Source of the DNA: Gorsachius magnificus
Lineage: Eukaryota; Chordata; Aves; Pelecaniformes; Ardeidae
Assembly (NCBI GenBank): GCA_034008185.1
Contig: CM067081.1
Span: 150,938,258 to 151,002,257 of the forward strand
Reading direction: 5' to 3'
DNA: 64,000 nucleotides
The position numbers and the translations under genes are program-made. The notes beneath the pieces are model-generated. The model had not been told where the DNA came from. It searched no databases and saw nothing but the letters and a program-made list of their open reading frames with translations. Below are positions 14,101 through 27,340 of the stretch, piece after piece. The stretch's first letter is position 1. Every line of letters starts with the position of its first letter.

Positions 14101-15334
14101 GTACCCCCATGCTTCTGCAGCGTGCCTCTTTGGGTGAGGGGTGATGATGATTTGTTGTGGCACTCCGTGGAAGCCTGAGCTACCATGGCCTATACTGAGC
14201 TTGTTTTTTTGAGGTAAACAGGAAATCTCAGATCTTAGTAATGTCAGTTCTGAACTTCTCACCAGGGCTAAATTCTGTTTGAAGGGAAAAGAGCAGCAGC
14301 AATGAACTCTATGTTTAGTTATCTCATGTCTTGTCTTACATTGTCCTCTCATGAGTATGCCAGAAGGCCAAAAGGAGACCCCTGATTGTCATGTGTGACC
14401 TGCATAACGGGCTTTTCCAATTGTTGATATGGCATGTGGAAGACTGAGTGAGCTGTGTTGCTCTTCTACCTAATTCAGAGTGACTGGAGAGGAAAACCTT
14501 TGCTCTGAATCTGCAGGGACTTGAACCTCTGCCTCTGTCCCTTCCCAAATGAGCTCTGAATCCAAAAAACTTATCTGCAAAAATGCTACGCTGGATCTGA
14601 ATTTCAGCCTCCAAATTTTTTTCTTAGTATTCTTACTGGCAAATCGTACCATTCTATTTGGAATGCCATATCCATCTACAGATTTAATCATCAAAACATG
14701 ATTTAAATACCAACAATTTTATTAATCTTTGTCAGAGACTAGCAGAACACTCTCACTGGTTTTGCATTCCTTGAGCTTTCCCAGGCACCTCTTGCTTCTT
14801 TTCAGGGTCCATCTTCCACCTGTTAGGAAGGAAGCTGTGTTGTCACCCATATGTCTTAATATCTATGCTTGCTTTGTGGGACTGGAAAAATAGCAATGTG
14901 GGTAAGCAATTTAAAACTGCCATCCTGAGAGCTCTGTTGCCAAACAGTGTTTGTACCTGAAACTGTTCCACCTAACCTGACTCGAAGAGAAAATGGAGTT
15001 GTTAAGCATAGTATGTGACTCTGTCCATCAGAGGCTCTCAAGATCCAAAGCTCTCAGTACTGGCTCTGGGGCAGCACTAGGAATGTTCCAGTACGGCTGT
15101 CCTGATTCAGCCTCTACTCTAATTTTTGAACTTGTGGTGCCTTGTATTGTGTCTAAATTAAATATATTCTTGCATTAAAATGATATATGGAATTCAGCTT
15201 CAAAAGCTGTCTCAGAAACTGTCTCCCCTTTGTGACAATAGTGCACAGTCCCACTCATGTCTTTGCTCCACAAAGTGCTGTCAAACGTGTCAGTCATCCA
15301 GCACTCACTGCAGCAAAACTGTTCATCTTTTAAA

Positions 15335-15500
15335 GGCAGCATTCTCAAAGCTCTTTACAAACCCCACTGGCAGACACCTCGTGCTACCCCCTGCGAGGGA
15401 AATGAGTAACGCTCAGCTAGTCGCACAGGGCAACACAATTTGCCCATTGTCACACAGCACGCTTGTCTGTAGCATGAAGCTCCTACCTTTCTAACACCTC
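15335..15500. repeat. MIR-like (tRNA-CORE-L2 type) SINE remnant
   Basis: The stretch contains CAAAGCTCTTTACAAA, then TTGCCCATTGTCACACAGCA, then CTCCTACCTTTC and CAGTCCTAG. These occur in the order seen in old amniote SINEs whose consensus has 'gcccaaggtcacacagc' followed by a 'ctcctgactcccagtc' tail. The copy is heavily decayed. Family naming is from memory and was not searched. Confidence 0.5.
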
Positions 15501-18500
15501 AGTCCTAGTTTCTAAGCAATAGCCCATGCTTCCTCTCTATTCAGCAGCTCAAGCTACTGCAAAGGATTAAGTAGGTACTTAACACCATATTGACCAGGAG
15601 CCAAAAGAATTAATTTCACAGAAGAGGAAGAAACCAGCACAAAGAATTCAACAAGTTGGGGGGTGAAGAACATGTATTCTGATTAAGAGACAGAAACAAC
15701 CTATGCTTAACTACTAAAGCTTGTAGCTGTCAAATCTAGGCTTCCCATACTGTTTCCCCCTGCCCTGATTTGTGATAATTTGCAGACCAAAAATCATCTT
15801 TAAATGAGGGACAAACTTTGTAGAGAACAAAGTGCAAGTCACTTCTGCCCAGTAGCTCACCTGGCCAGGTCGTCCCCTAAAGGTCACTGTAAATTCCTTT
15901 ACTGCAAAGCAGCCCCAAGGAACAGAACTGGGCACCTCTCCTTGAAAAGAATGGTATCTGAATTATGGTGCTCTTCTGCATACCTTAAACTGTGATCCCC
16001 AAAGAGTATGTTTGTCTCAGAAGCACTATGCCATGCTTGTCTGAATTAAATATTATCCTTGTTCTGACAGGGCTGCAGATGCTATGTAACCTGTCATTGG
16101 AACAGCAGATGAGTTCACATAACCAGAAAAAGGCCTTGAACCTGAGCAGTATAAACCTGGCCCTTCCAACCAATCCATTCATTACAAGTACCAAAGGCAA
16201 CACAAGATTAACTGGAATGAAATGGTTCACATCACTAATAAACCACAGGAACAGGAATGAAGCTGACCTGTACTGCTCTGTTGTTACTAATGGGCTAGCT
16301 TTACAGGTATTTTAACCAGCCTCCTCCTCTCCAGAAGAGAACATATAGCCTCAATAACCCAGTGAGAACCTCCAGTTATTTGTCAGCACACCAAATAAGC
16401 AACACCTTGCTGTTGAAATCACCATTAAAGCTCATAGAAGTCTTGCAGCAGCATAATAATGGGCACAGCAGCACCTGGCTGAACATCTGCTTGTATGCTG
16501 AGAGTAGAGAAATGGAGCCCCTGATGTCTTCTTCTGGAGAAAGAACCCTCTCCTGCTTGAGCTAAAAGAGGATCTCTGTGAGAATGCGTAGGTGGGTTTG
16601 GGATTATTTTCTCCAGTCTCCAGGCTTACTTAAACCAAACATTCTCCATCTTTCCTACTACATGGCAAAAAGCAGATGGCACATATGCACAAAGAAAACT
16701 AGAGATAAAGGATATGTCTACAACTTGGGTCTATTTCATGGGATCATTAAAAATGTTAACTTTCCCAAGGCACAAGTTAACAATCTACTTGAGTCCTTGC
16801 ACCTTGCCTGCTTCCATTCAGGCAGAAGGTGGAAAGACTTAATTGGGGTTGATATAATAAAATAATCAGACTGAAAAGTTGCAACATGCCCTAACAGGCA
16901 ACAATAAATCTCTTTTACTAACTGATCATTACTAATAGCTGCTGCAAGCAAAGATAAAAATAAAATGGAGAGCCAGCAAAACGGAAGCCTCTGCCAGCCA
17001 ACAGTTCATACAAGCATTTGGGACATTCTCTCTTTATCAAACAACACAGACAAACAAAATGCAGCCCCAGTAATGAGGTTTACCCCCTTCTGTGATTGAT
17101 CCTAACACATATTCCTTTATGTGGAATTTCCAGTATAAGGAAAGAATGTGAAAGCAATGGGCCATACAATGCACACAGCATGGAAAGCAGCCTTTCTCCC
17201 CCTTCTATGTTGTTCTAGCATTGTGTCTTGTCTTTGGTTTTAGATTCAAGAAGGTTGTTAGCCTTTGCAGATTCCCACAGGTGTGAGTTCTCCTGCTGAG
17301 CCTGCCAGTAGGAAGGCCCTCTTGATATAACTGTGCTTACTCATATGGAATAGCTAAGAGTTTTCATCACATTGCAACTTATGTCATCAGTCCTGAACAC
17401 CACATCACTGCTGTGCAGGCTCCCTCCTCCTGCAGACTAATCTTGCTGCTTAGCGTCAACGGAAGAGCTTTCAGAGTTTCTGAGTACTGGCACACTTGAA
17501 ATTTCAGCTAATCCCTTTTCAAAAGGCATTGTTGCTATTCTTGGAATAATGAGTAGGAAGTTTCCTTGCTCTGTTAATGGGTACAATTAAGAGGCAAAAC
17601 TGTTGAGTCATTTTCTGACAGCTTGCTCCAAAGATGCCATGACCCATATCACTTCTCACTGAAGCAAAAGAAGTCAAAGCATTCAAGTTTTTGTCTGAAT
17701 GACAATTCATTAAACAACAACTGGTCAAAAAATGCTAGAGACCAAACATTCTCCTGACAAGAAGTGCTTTTTTGGCCCAGAAGGAACACTTAAAGATTTT
17801 TAAATGTTGGTCAACTCTTTTTAACGGCCTTCCAATGGAAAATGTAGGAATAAAAACCAAAAAACAGTTTGCTGATTCTTAAGCATCACATTTTATTGAA
17901 AGATACAGGTTCTCAAGAGACCTTATCATACATTGAAAATGTGTGGGTAGTTTCTTAGCCAGTTTTAGTGTTCATAAATATTCTCAAATGGTGCCAGAGA
18001 GAGATTACAAGAACTCCTTATGCTTGTGCTCAATGGAAAGAGCTTCTGAATTCTAACTAATCTGTGTTACTTCTTAACATGGAGAACCTATCCTCTTGGA
18101 GACTAGATGCTGTTATTCTGGTAGCACAATTCCATCATCATGGACTAAGTACAATGTTTTCTCTCTCATTGGGTAGCATGATCCATCTCAGTTTAGGGTG
18201 GCTGAACTTCACGTGAGAAGTGAAGTTTACCTCCCTGTAAAGCGGTGTTAGTGCAGTTCAAAACCATGTGTGAAGACATGCCGCCTCCTCTCCCCCACCC
18301 ACAATATCTACTGGCATTATGATGTCTGCTTTCACGCTGTAGCTGTGAGAAAGACATTAAAATGCTATTCATTGATCTGGGACATACCATGTACTCTTTC
18401 TCATGCAGTAGTGGTGACCACGGATACATATGTGATTGCATTCATATTGGGGAGAGGAAAATGTTAGAAACCTGATTGCTAGAGAAGATACGAAAGAGAA

Positions 18501-21500
18501 AAAATTAATCTCTTGATGCTGAACTTAAGACTCTGGAGTCCCCAACTTGTGTGATGGGCATAACTGGGCAAAGAAGACAGTGAAGATACCTTGTTCTCTG
18601 TGGCGCTACTAAAATCCTCTGTAAAATTAAGGTAAAGCAGCTGTTTGGAATAAGAACAATAAACTTTTTTTTAATACTTCCAATAATCCCTAAGTGCTTT
18701 ATAAGGACAGTAGGAGGGAGAGAGAAACAGAGAGTGTCATTGATGTCTAGCCATCTCTTAAGTGGGATTTGGCAGTCAGCATGCTGCACAGCTGTGTAAG
18801 GAGGAGCTTTGAGACAGGGATATCTAAATAATCACTTTCTCTTGCAAATTATACTGGAAGATCATTTAGGAATTCAAGTCCGCCTAGGAGGATCTAACTG
18901 CTCCTTTTCCATGAGTGTTAATGGAAACTAAGCACCTGAAATCTCTTGGTGACTTTGGAAGACTTAGCCTTTTAAACTCATTCAGACCAGATCGGAACAC
19001 AGATGTTCAGATTTCAAATCTGAGATTTGCTGTTCCACTGTGAGTTCCTGAGAAGCCAGTTTCTTTGCCTTTGAACTGAACCCCTTTTGAAAATAAATGC
19101 TGAGTTCACTAAGCCATTTTGGATAGGAACTACCAGCTGTCCTGCTTGACTATAGATTTCAGGTAAGCTGAAGATCCCACATATGACTGCAGCATGTCCT
19201 CAGAAATCAATGTTCCTTGAAAGATGACTGGTTTCCTTAAGCTTATTCTGCTGTCCTAGAGTGAGTATACAAACTGGATTATATGAGTTTCCACAAGAGT
19301 ATGTCATTCTACTGCTTTTAGACTCTCCATAAGCTTCTGTGTGATTCTTTATCACTTTGCATTAGTTTTTCTGCACTTCTGACTAAATTGTTAGAGTTGA
19401 TTGGATTACAAAAAGGGAAATTACCCTTTCACTTGTGTTTGATAGCTTAGTTTCCTCTCACCGTTAGAAACTGAAGCATGAGAAGCCTTTATGTAAGAAA
19501 AAATGTGAAAATACTGAAACATGCAGAAATTGAGGCTCATCTAGTTCAAGACTGGCAGTTAGAAATCTTGTAGGAATAAGACTGGGTATTGCTTGTGTCA
19601 TATTCTTGCCACCTGCAAGGGTACATTTCTCTCCTTTAAAGATAATTGGAGTGAGATCCTTGTGTTTAGGATGAAAAAATTCATAGAAAAGTCAGATTTA
19701 GGGTGACTCCAAAGCAGACAGACTGTGACGAGGTTTTGCTGCAGTTGCTAGACCTCCTTTCATGAAGTTGAAAACGTCTGTTTAGCAACGCTCAGTGGCC
19801 TACAGCTACGCTTCCTCAGGCTGCACTTATGTCAGCTATTATAAGCTAAGTGAGTCAGTCTAGGCATGCAGCTGGACTGAAGACTTCCAATAAAAACAGA
19901 AGGGGGTGCTGCAGTAAGTGGTAAGCCTTCCTTCTGAGTCATCACTGCACCAGTGCCATGGCATGGTGCTATACGGTTCAGTGTCCTTACCAAGATGTAA
20001 TGCCGAAGTCACTTGAACTCCTAGTAAGACTAAATGGATTTGTTGTTGTTCCATGCTTGCATGTCTAGACCTGGAGTCTTCTGTCAAGCTCCATTTGGTT
20101 AACAGAAATCACTGGGGCTGTGGTTATACATACCAGCTAATGGCCTGGTCTCAGTTGGTTAGCCTAACACCTGCACAACGCATTTGGTGGAAGAAATGGC
20201 AATTCGGATCACAGGGGACTGCTGCCTTCTGCCCAAGAGGCAGCTGTGTCTCAGCGGCAGGTAATGGTCAATTTGAGTACTCAGAAAGAAGAAGGGTTCT
20301 GTCAATGGAAATTAATATTCTGGCTTGGAAACAAAGTACATTGTCCCTCAGGGCAAGAAGGGAATTCCAGTCTGCAGCCATTGTTCGATGGAACTGTTTC
20401 CAATTACATATCCTCTGAACTCCTTAATTCACAAACTCTTTTTTTTCTAAGGGGAATCCTGCTTCTGAAAAGCCTTGTTAAGGCTGTGTATGGAGGGAGA
20501 GAATTTCTTAACTGCTTCAGCTAGTGCTTCAGTGCAGGGTATGAAAGCCAAGAATCCTGCTAAAGTTCATGCAGCTATGAGAAACTAATAGAAATTTAAT
20601 TGCACTGCTGTGTAAGAGCCCCTGTAAAGTGCACCCCAAAGCCTTTAGCAGACCACAGAATTGGGATCAGAGAGCAGGAGAAGTGGAATCCATTGGAATG
20701 ATCATGGGTACCTTGCAAGCATGCTGTCTGTAACTAGACTGCCTCCTCAACTTTTAGAAGCACAGCTGAGGGCAGGAGGTGCTAATGTGATGATAGGAAG
20801 CAGAGGAGGAGTGTTGGTGTTTTCAATCTCTATAGGGTTGGGGTTTTTTTCCTTTATATAGTACCCAAAGTTTTGTAGTCTTTATGTAGACATGAAAGAT
20901 GTAGGCCATCTTAGTCCAACAAAACAGGTTGGTCTTTTCATGTGCAAAGTGCTCTGGACAAAATTCTGTGAATGCCTTGAAATAGACTTAGGTTCCTTAA
21001 TCATGGGCTCCTGAGGTGTTATGACTGGGGAGTGAGGAGTTTTATTATGTGTATGCAAGTCTGTGCCACTCTTCCGTTTTTTCCATGAGATTCTAAACCC
21101 AAAGCATTTGCCATATTATTTCATGCTGTTCCTCAGCCTGTCATTATTTTCTAATCGTCCCTCTCTCCAGCGGACAGCACGGTTTGCTTTCTGGGTCATT
21201 GAGTTTGACTTACCACACCTTACTTCTACAGTAATTAAGACTTGTATAGTATTCTTGATTTCCCATATTCTCTTTCTGGGACATTTTCTAGTTCTGGTTT
21301 TTGTTCTTTTGCTCTTTTGACAGAGGCTGTAAATTTGTTGGAAAGTGTTTTGCTGCCTGCAGTGTGCACAGAATAAAAGTGCTGTGGATTTTTGTTACTA
21401 GGTATCTACTGTGTGGCTGCTTTTGTCTGCAAGGAACAAGAATCAGTGACTTTGTAACAGCTGGTACTGAGAGCGCCAAGCGTTGGGATGAAATTAGGAG

Positions 21501-24500
21501 GTAACTGCACTTAATTTCCCTTCCTCAGCCTTTCTCTGGCTTAGAAAGACTGTGGCAACCTCCGCATCTCAAAAAGATCAAAGGGGTGGCACTTATTTAT
21601 TGTTTCACCTCAGACAAAATAAAAATCCCCTGTCTTTTTGGTTATGTGATGTTTTTGACCAATGGGAGATTCAGAGGAAGCAAAACCTACAAGGAGCAAG
21701 ACAAAAAAAGAATAGCAACAGAGCATGATGGAAATACAAGAGGTGGGTGTGGAGTGTTATCATGGGCTTTGGGAATCCTAATTCTGCCTTGGTGACTAAT
21801 TAATTTAGGGCTTTTACATCAATCCAAGGAGTACTCCAATGAAAGGTAAGAGGAATTGTTAATAATGGAAGGAGATGGAGGATACAGTCAGGAAGAAAGA
21901 AAAAAGGGACTTATACAACATTATAGAACTGAAATTCAGACACATCTGGAGGTTGGTCCTCAAAGACGAATCTGCAAGCTCCTCCACTGATGGGCTCCGT
22001 GTGAAATACAATAAGCTGTGAGGTAATTGCGAACCTCCAGGATCAAGCAGTACTAGCGCATTTGAGAATGGGAAACTTGCCACACAACCCGTAGCTCTCC
22101 ACAAAACAATGCTGGCATCTGAGAATAGATTGTTCAACATGCAACAGCAATAAGGCCATCTGGCCCAGAAGCAGAAACTTTTGATGACCAAACACCATCT
22201 TGCAGAATGTGCTGAGGCTTTGTGACTCCTGGATGGCATGCACCTCTTATCAGTTGATAGCATTAGCTGCTACCTCATCTTCTCCTTCCAGCAGTTTGTT
22301 GTTTTGCTTTGTTTTGTTTAATTAGCCCAGCCTTCTGAAGGACAGGGCTATGCACTCTTGTGTTTTAACTTCCTTCATAAAAACAAATGCTGTCAGACAG
22401 TGTTGGGGTTGGAGTGATTACAAGATCCTTTACATAAATCACTCTCCTGAAACTCATTTGTCTTAACAAGTTCTTGTATCAATGTTCACTTTATTATCTC
22501 TCCTTGGGAAGGCTTCCAGTCTGTCTCAAGACTCTCAGTCTATTGAAGGAGGAGACAAAATGAAGGCAACTGAGTAAGTGTACTAGGAACTATGCATGTA
22601 TTACAACAGAATGACTGTTGCGCTTGTGTGTGCCTGTAAATGCTTTCTGGGGAAATGCAAGGCAAAGTAAAGTGTTTTGCCTTTTGCTTCTTTAGCATTT
22701 ATAAAGGCTGCCTTTGTATCTTCATATGACATTGTGTTTTTAATTTCATACCTCCTTTCCTCTCACAGTTTTTATTCAACCTTACCTCCTTTTTCTTTTG
22801 TGTCAGATCCTTACTGAAAGGAACCTGGGGCTTTTGGTCTTGACAGTGAATGTCAGGGAAGAAGTCGGGGATGACGGATAAAGGTACGGTAACTTTTATT
22901 CCATTTTGGGAGGGTTTTGATGATGATGACGATTTTCTTTGAGGGTTTTTGTACTTTTTGAAGACAAATTAAATACCAGAGTGTGGAAGGAAAGCAGTAC
23001 TGTCAGTGTCGGCTTCATGTGACATTCCTATTTGTGATTCTTTAATATTCTTGACTGAATTCAACAAAAAGGAGAAACTAGGGGAATGAAGACTTCATGC
23101 TTTGAGTGTTTGGAAAATACTAATCTGTTGGTGCTAGAAAAAGCAAATTAGAAGAAAAAAATGTTTCTTGATGCATCTTTGTCTCACTTGTGATAGAACC
23201 AGGGTGGGCATGAACTTCGAGATATGCAGCAGTGCACAGAACAGCTGCTGTGGCATTGGGACCCATGCCATGTCCATTACTACAGCCGATTGTTCTCTTA
23301 CAGACAATAGCCACTGTTGACTACAGCACTACCCTTCTTCTTGTTTGCTTATTCAAGATATTTTTTTAGTTAGCAATGCAGCCTGTATTTCTACCAGGGC
23401 TGAAATAGCCTTCCCTATTAACTGTTCAATCCAGCTACTAAAAGTTTAATTAAATCTGCATCTGTTGCCTACAGGCCCATTAGAACTCCAAGGACCTCTG
23501 CTGTCTCCTTACTTATGTCTGTTCATGGCTGTGGGCTTCCACTGGATTGGTTTCACCGCCTTCCATGGTTACTCTCCATTTGTGCCAAGATAAACAAAAC
23601 AGGAATTACACACTAAGCATCTAGAAGACATTGGGAACAGAAAAATTTGTGAGTAATTTTCTTGTTTAGATCTATAGTTCATTCTGTGGAAAATCTGTTT
23701 TGGAGACTGTTTTGAATGCTGTTTGGGAGATGGCTTGATCTATCTTTTCTTGAAAACCTATTCTTATGTAATTAATAATTAAAACATCATCAAAAGCCTG
23801 ATTGAGAAAATTGGTTTGGATTCTTCATAGTCAAATCCCCAAAGAGCCAATGAACGCATACCCAGAAATCCTGCACCATGGAAATTCAGCAAGTCTTTCT
23901 ACCCAGGAGATTTTCAGCTACCTATGGAATTGTTATGCTCTCTCCACCATTGTAATTATGGTGTGGTGAGCACTGTGGGGCACCACAAGTTCTCAGGGGT
24001 TCATAGACTGTGTGCAACATGCAGCTACACATATGGATGCAAGCATTCCCACTTGAGTGCCAGCATCGTGCCATTAAAACAGCATTCCTGTCTTGCAAAG
24101 CAGGCCGGAAATATCCTCGGTGGATGTATTTGCTATTATTAACTAGAATACCTATTAGCAAATGAGGCAGCTTCTGGCTTGGTACTAGTGGAAATCACAA
24201 GACTGTAAGGACAAAGAACAGCCTGAACTGTTCAGTGAAAAGGAGTTCCCTGAGAAACAGAATTTTACAAAGGACAAGGGAAAGGGAGAGGTCAGTAGCA
24301 AGTAATCAGCTGACACTTGCACTCATCATCATGACGGGCAGGATAAAATTGAGATGTCACTTTTCCAGATTCATATCAAGTTCTCTTTTATTTAAGTTCA
24401 TAAATATGAAGCTAAAGAGCCTTCCTCACTGCATTTGAGGAACTTTTTTTGTCTTCATAATTTATATAAATATCAGTGCTTGGGGAAGTGAAAGATTAAT

Positions 24501-25771
24501 AGCAACTGCTTGGTGCAAAGCAGAGCACAGGCAAGCTTCCCGTGTGCAGCTCTGCAGTTTCTCCTCACCTGCAGCACCTCCATTAGCTTAGTCCTGAGCA
24601 CCCATGCAGCTGCCAGTACACTCAAACCCTGTTAGCCCAGACCTATTTATCCCCATAGCTCTGCTGCTGACACAGAAAGCTGTTTATGTTATTGCTTGTT
24701 ATTCCAGTGTGGACTGTCCATGCAGCTCTGCTGATGCATTAGAATCTTGTCTTACTCTTTCCCATGCTATTCCAGTCTTGCTCCTTCACTTGTCTCAACA
24801 CATGCAGCATCTGCTAGTCCTTCACACAACACTCAGTCTTCATCTGAGTCCTGCAGCATCGCTTCTTCCAGTTCTCCATGTCTCCTCCTCAAAATGCAGA
24901 CCTCTCACATTCACCTCGATTCTGCCCAGCGACTCCTACCTCACAAGTGCAGTTCTGGATTTGCACAGCAGCTCTGCTGAGCAAACATGGGTTTGCCACC
25001 TGGGGAAATATCCATATAAAGGGTAGACAAATGTCACTAAGCTCATTCTAGTTTATCTTAAGGCAGACCCACGGTAGCCTACTGGCCTGATAGCCACTGC
25101 ATGGACTTCTTGCCATCAGAGCTCTCCCCTCCCTACCCTACCCTCAGAGGGTAGTGGTAGTAGACAACATGTACTGTTTCAGTTTAAATAGCAGCATCCC
25201 CTGTTATGGTGTTAGTATCAATAAATATATCTCTAAAGTTTGTTTCAAAACAAAGCTGTGACTGCTGATGATCATACAGCACCTGCCATACTGTCTGCTA
25301 CAACAGCTCAGACACGAAGTGACAAGAACTGTTGATACATCCTTTAGCTCCATGGACTGTGGTTGATACTGAGGAAGGCTACGCTTGATTTTACTAGTAT
25401 ATGTAACCATATACTATACCATATCCTGTATAGCTGGAACAGGTAGACAGTCAGCATTTTGCTTGCCTCCTGAACACTCCAACATGTGGGGTTTTGCGCA
25501 CTGTCAGAAGTTTCCCAAGATCAACTTCCTCTTGCTTAGAAGCCTCTACTTAGTTCTTTACTTCTTGTAGCATGACTTCTTCTTTGCTTACTCAGAGCTT
25601 CTTGTAAGCTACCTTTGGAGACTTCATAGACCCAGGTTCAAAATGTGTTCACTTACTCTTTGAAGCACAAAAGAGAGGTCAAAAAAGCTGTTTTTTTTCT
25701 GTAGTCATCACCATACTACACCACTAAACAAAACAATGAAATGTTATGTTCTTTTAAAAAAACATTGGGCA

Positions 25772-27340
25772 AATCTTAGAATCATGGTATAGTTTGGTTG
25801 GAAGAGACCTTTAAAGGTTATCTAGTCCAACCTCCCTGCAAAGAGCAGGGACATCTTCAGCTAGATCAGGTTGCTCAAAGCCCCATCCAACCTGACCTTG
25901 GATGTTGCCAGGGATGGGGCATCTACCACCTCTCTGGGCAACCTGTTCCAGTGTTTCACCACCCTCATTGTAAAAAATTTCTTCCTTATATCCAACCCAA
26001 ATCTACCCTCTTTTAGTTTAAAAACATTACCCCTTGTCCTATGACAACAGGACCTGCTAAAAAGTTTGTCCCCATCTTTCTTAAAAGCCCCCTTTAAGTA
26101 CTGAAAGGCCACAGTAAAGTCTCCTCACAGCCTTCTCTTCTCCAGGCCGGACCCCACCTCTCTCACCTGTTCTTCACAGGAGAGGTGTTCCAGCCCTTGG
26201 ATCATTTTTGTAATCCTCCTCTGGACTCACTCCAACAGGTCCATGTCTTTCCTGTGCTGAGGGGTCCAGAGCTGGACGCAGTACTCCAGGTGAGGTCTCA
26301 CCAGAGCAGAGTAGAGTGGCAGAATCACCTCCCTTGTCCTGCTGGCCATGCTACTTTTGATGCAGCCCAGGATACGGTTGGCCTTCTGAAGCCCAATATT
26401 TTTCCAGCAGATGTTATCGTGGTTGAAGTCCCCCAGCAGGACAAGAGCCTGCGAGCACAATGCCTCCTGTAGCTGGATGGGCAGCCTGTAGTAGACACCA
26501 ACCACAAGGTTCCCTTTGTTTCCTTGGTCTCTAATTCTTACCCATAAGCTTTCAACCTGCTCATGGCTATTCTTCAGAGATAGCTCTATCAATTTCTTGA
26601 TGTAGAGGGCAATGCCTCCACCCCTCCTTCCTCACCGGTCCCTTCTGAACAGCCTGTAGCCATCGATAGCTGCACTCCAGTCATGGGATTCATCCCACCA
26701 AGATTCAGTAATGGCAATTAGATTGTAGCTTTCTAGCAGCATGGTGGCTTCCAACTGCTCCTGTTTGTAGCCCATGCTGCATGCATTGGTGTAGAGGCAC
26801 TTCAGCTGGGCTGTCAGCCATGTCACCTTCTTAGAGGAACCCCTTAATTCATTTGAGCTATTTCACTGTTTTCCTCTTGGCTCCTATTATCTCAGGAGCC
26901 CCTGGCTCACCTCTGTAAGACTTCAAGTGTGCTGCAGTGTACCCAGCACATCTCAGAGCAAAAGGCTGAGGGCCCTTGCCAGCACCCCATCCCTCTAACC
27001 TTGGTGTGTCATCCCACAGCTTGTCATGGGCAAGCCTGATATTATTCCCCTCCCCTTCAACTGTAGTTTAAAGCTCTGTCAATGAGCCTTGCTGGCTTGT
27101 GAGCAATGACCCTCTTCCCCCTTTCAGAAAGGTGAAACCCATCTGACACCAGCAGGCCTGGTGCCATGTAGGCCATCCCATTATAGAAAACCCCAAAACT
27201 GTGGCAGTGACACCAGCCAGAGAGCCATGTATTAATAGACTGGGTCCATCTGTTTCTTCCAATGTTGCTGCCTGCAACTGGAAGGAAAGAGGAAAAAAAA
27301 AATCTTCCCTTGCATCTTTCATTATTGTTGATTTTGTTAA
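25772..27340 (-). mobile_element. CR1 LINE, older copy with an internal deletion
   Basis: A minus-strand CR1 copy, read right to left. About 27,340-26,830 matches the region I know upstream of the CR1 endonuclease (GWPTWHQACW-type translation). About 26,826-26,400 is the endonuclease, about 26,390-25,900 is the C-terminal part of reverse transcriptase, and the 3' UTR ends at about 25,772 (TAGAATCATGG in plus orientation). The whole reverse-transcriptase core is missing. The 3' end differs from the other two copies (GGTTGCTCAAAGCCCCATCC), so it belongs to a different and probably older CR1 subfamily. It lies in the same orientation as the presumed host gene. The 5' boundary is approximate. Confidence 0.88.
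26227..26826 (-). pseudogene. CR1 ORF2 remnant: endonuclease joined to RT C-terminus
   Basis: One reading frame runs from 26,826 to 26,227. It is interrupted only by a TGA at 26,632-26,634, where CR1 proteins have a residue between RRDR and GRRGGG; a CpG-decayed CGA is likely. The N-terminal part carries endonuclease motifs: LKCLYTNACSMG, the catalytic-type ITESWWDESHDW, and [10 protein letters not shown] near its end. At about 26,390-26,398 the frame passes directly from CWKNIG into [11 protein letters not shown], a block that in the plus-strand copy lies after the whole catalytic reverse-transcriptase core. It continues to [10 protein letters not shown] and ends at a TGA that again sits where CR1 has an arginine codon. 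The deletion has kept frame. The element is dead, and about 1.7 kb is inferred to be missing. Confidence 0.85.

Larger units (their letters stand above)
7211..25771. other. Intronic DNA, presumed intron 1 of IQSEC3 (part 2)
   Basis: About 18.5 kb without a recognised gene. Contents that can be supported are a GGCTT pentamer repeat at 7345-7365, three copies of a CTCCTTTAAGGAAG-type motif at 11,030-11,137, a short tandem duplication (GACTGGAAGG) at 12,764-12,799, and a MIR-like remnant at about 15,335-15,500. The longest open frame (10,401-10,901, plus) is not similar to any protein I know and has no visible gene signals. The 24.6-25.0 kb stretch is C/T-rich but otherwise featureless. Confidence 0.5.

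Noticed and set aside
24604..25026. 140-codon serine/leucine-rich plus-strand open frame
   Set aside because: It lies in a C/T-rich stretch, overlaps a second frame of similar kind, and has no similarity to a known protein.
25798..26472. Plus-strand open frames over the CR1 copy at 26 kb
   Set aside because: They are antisense shadows of the minus-strand CR1 coding sequence and 3' UTR. The same applies to plus-strand frames at 58,826-59,630 and minus-strand frames at 6,121-7,113.
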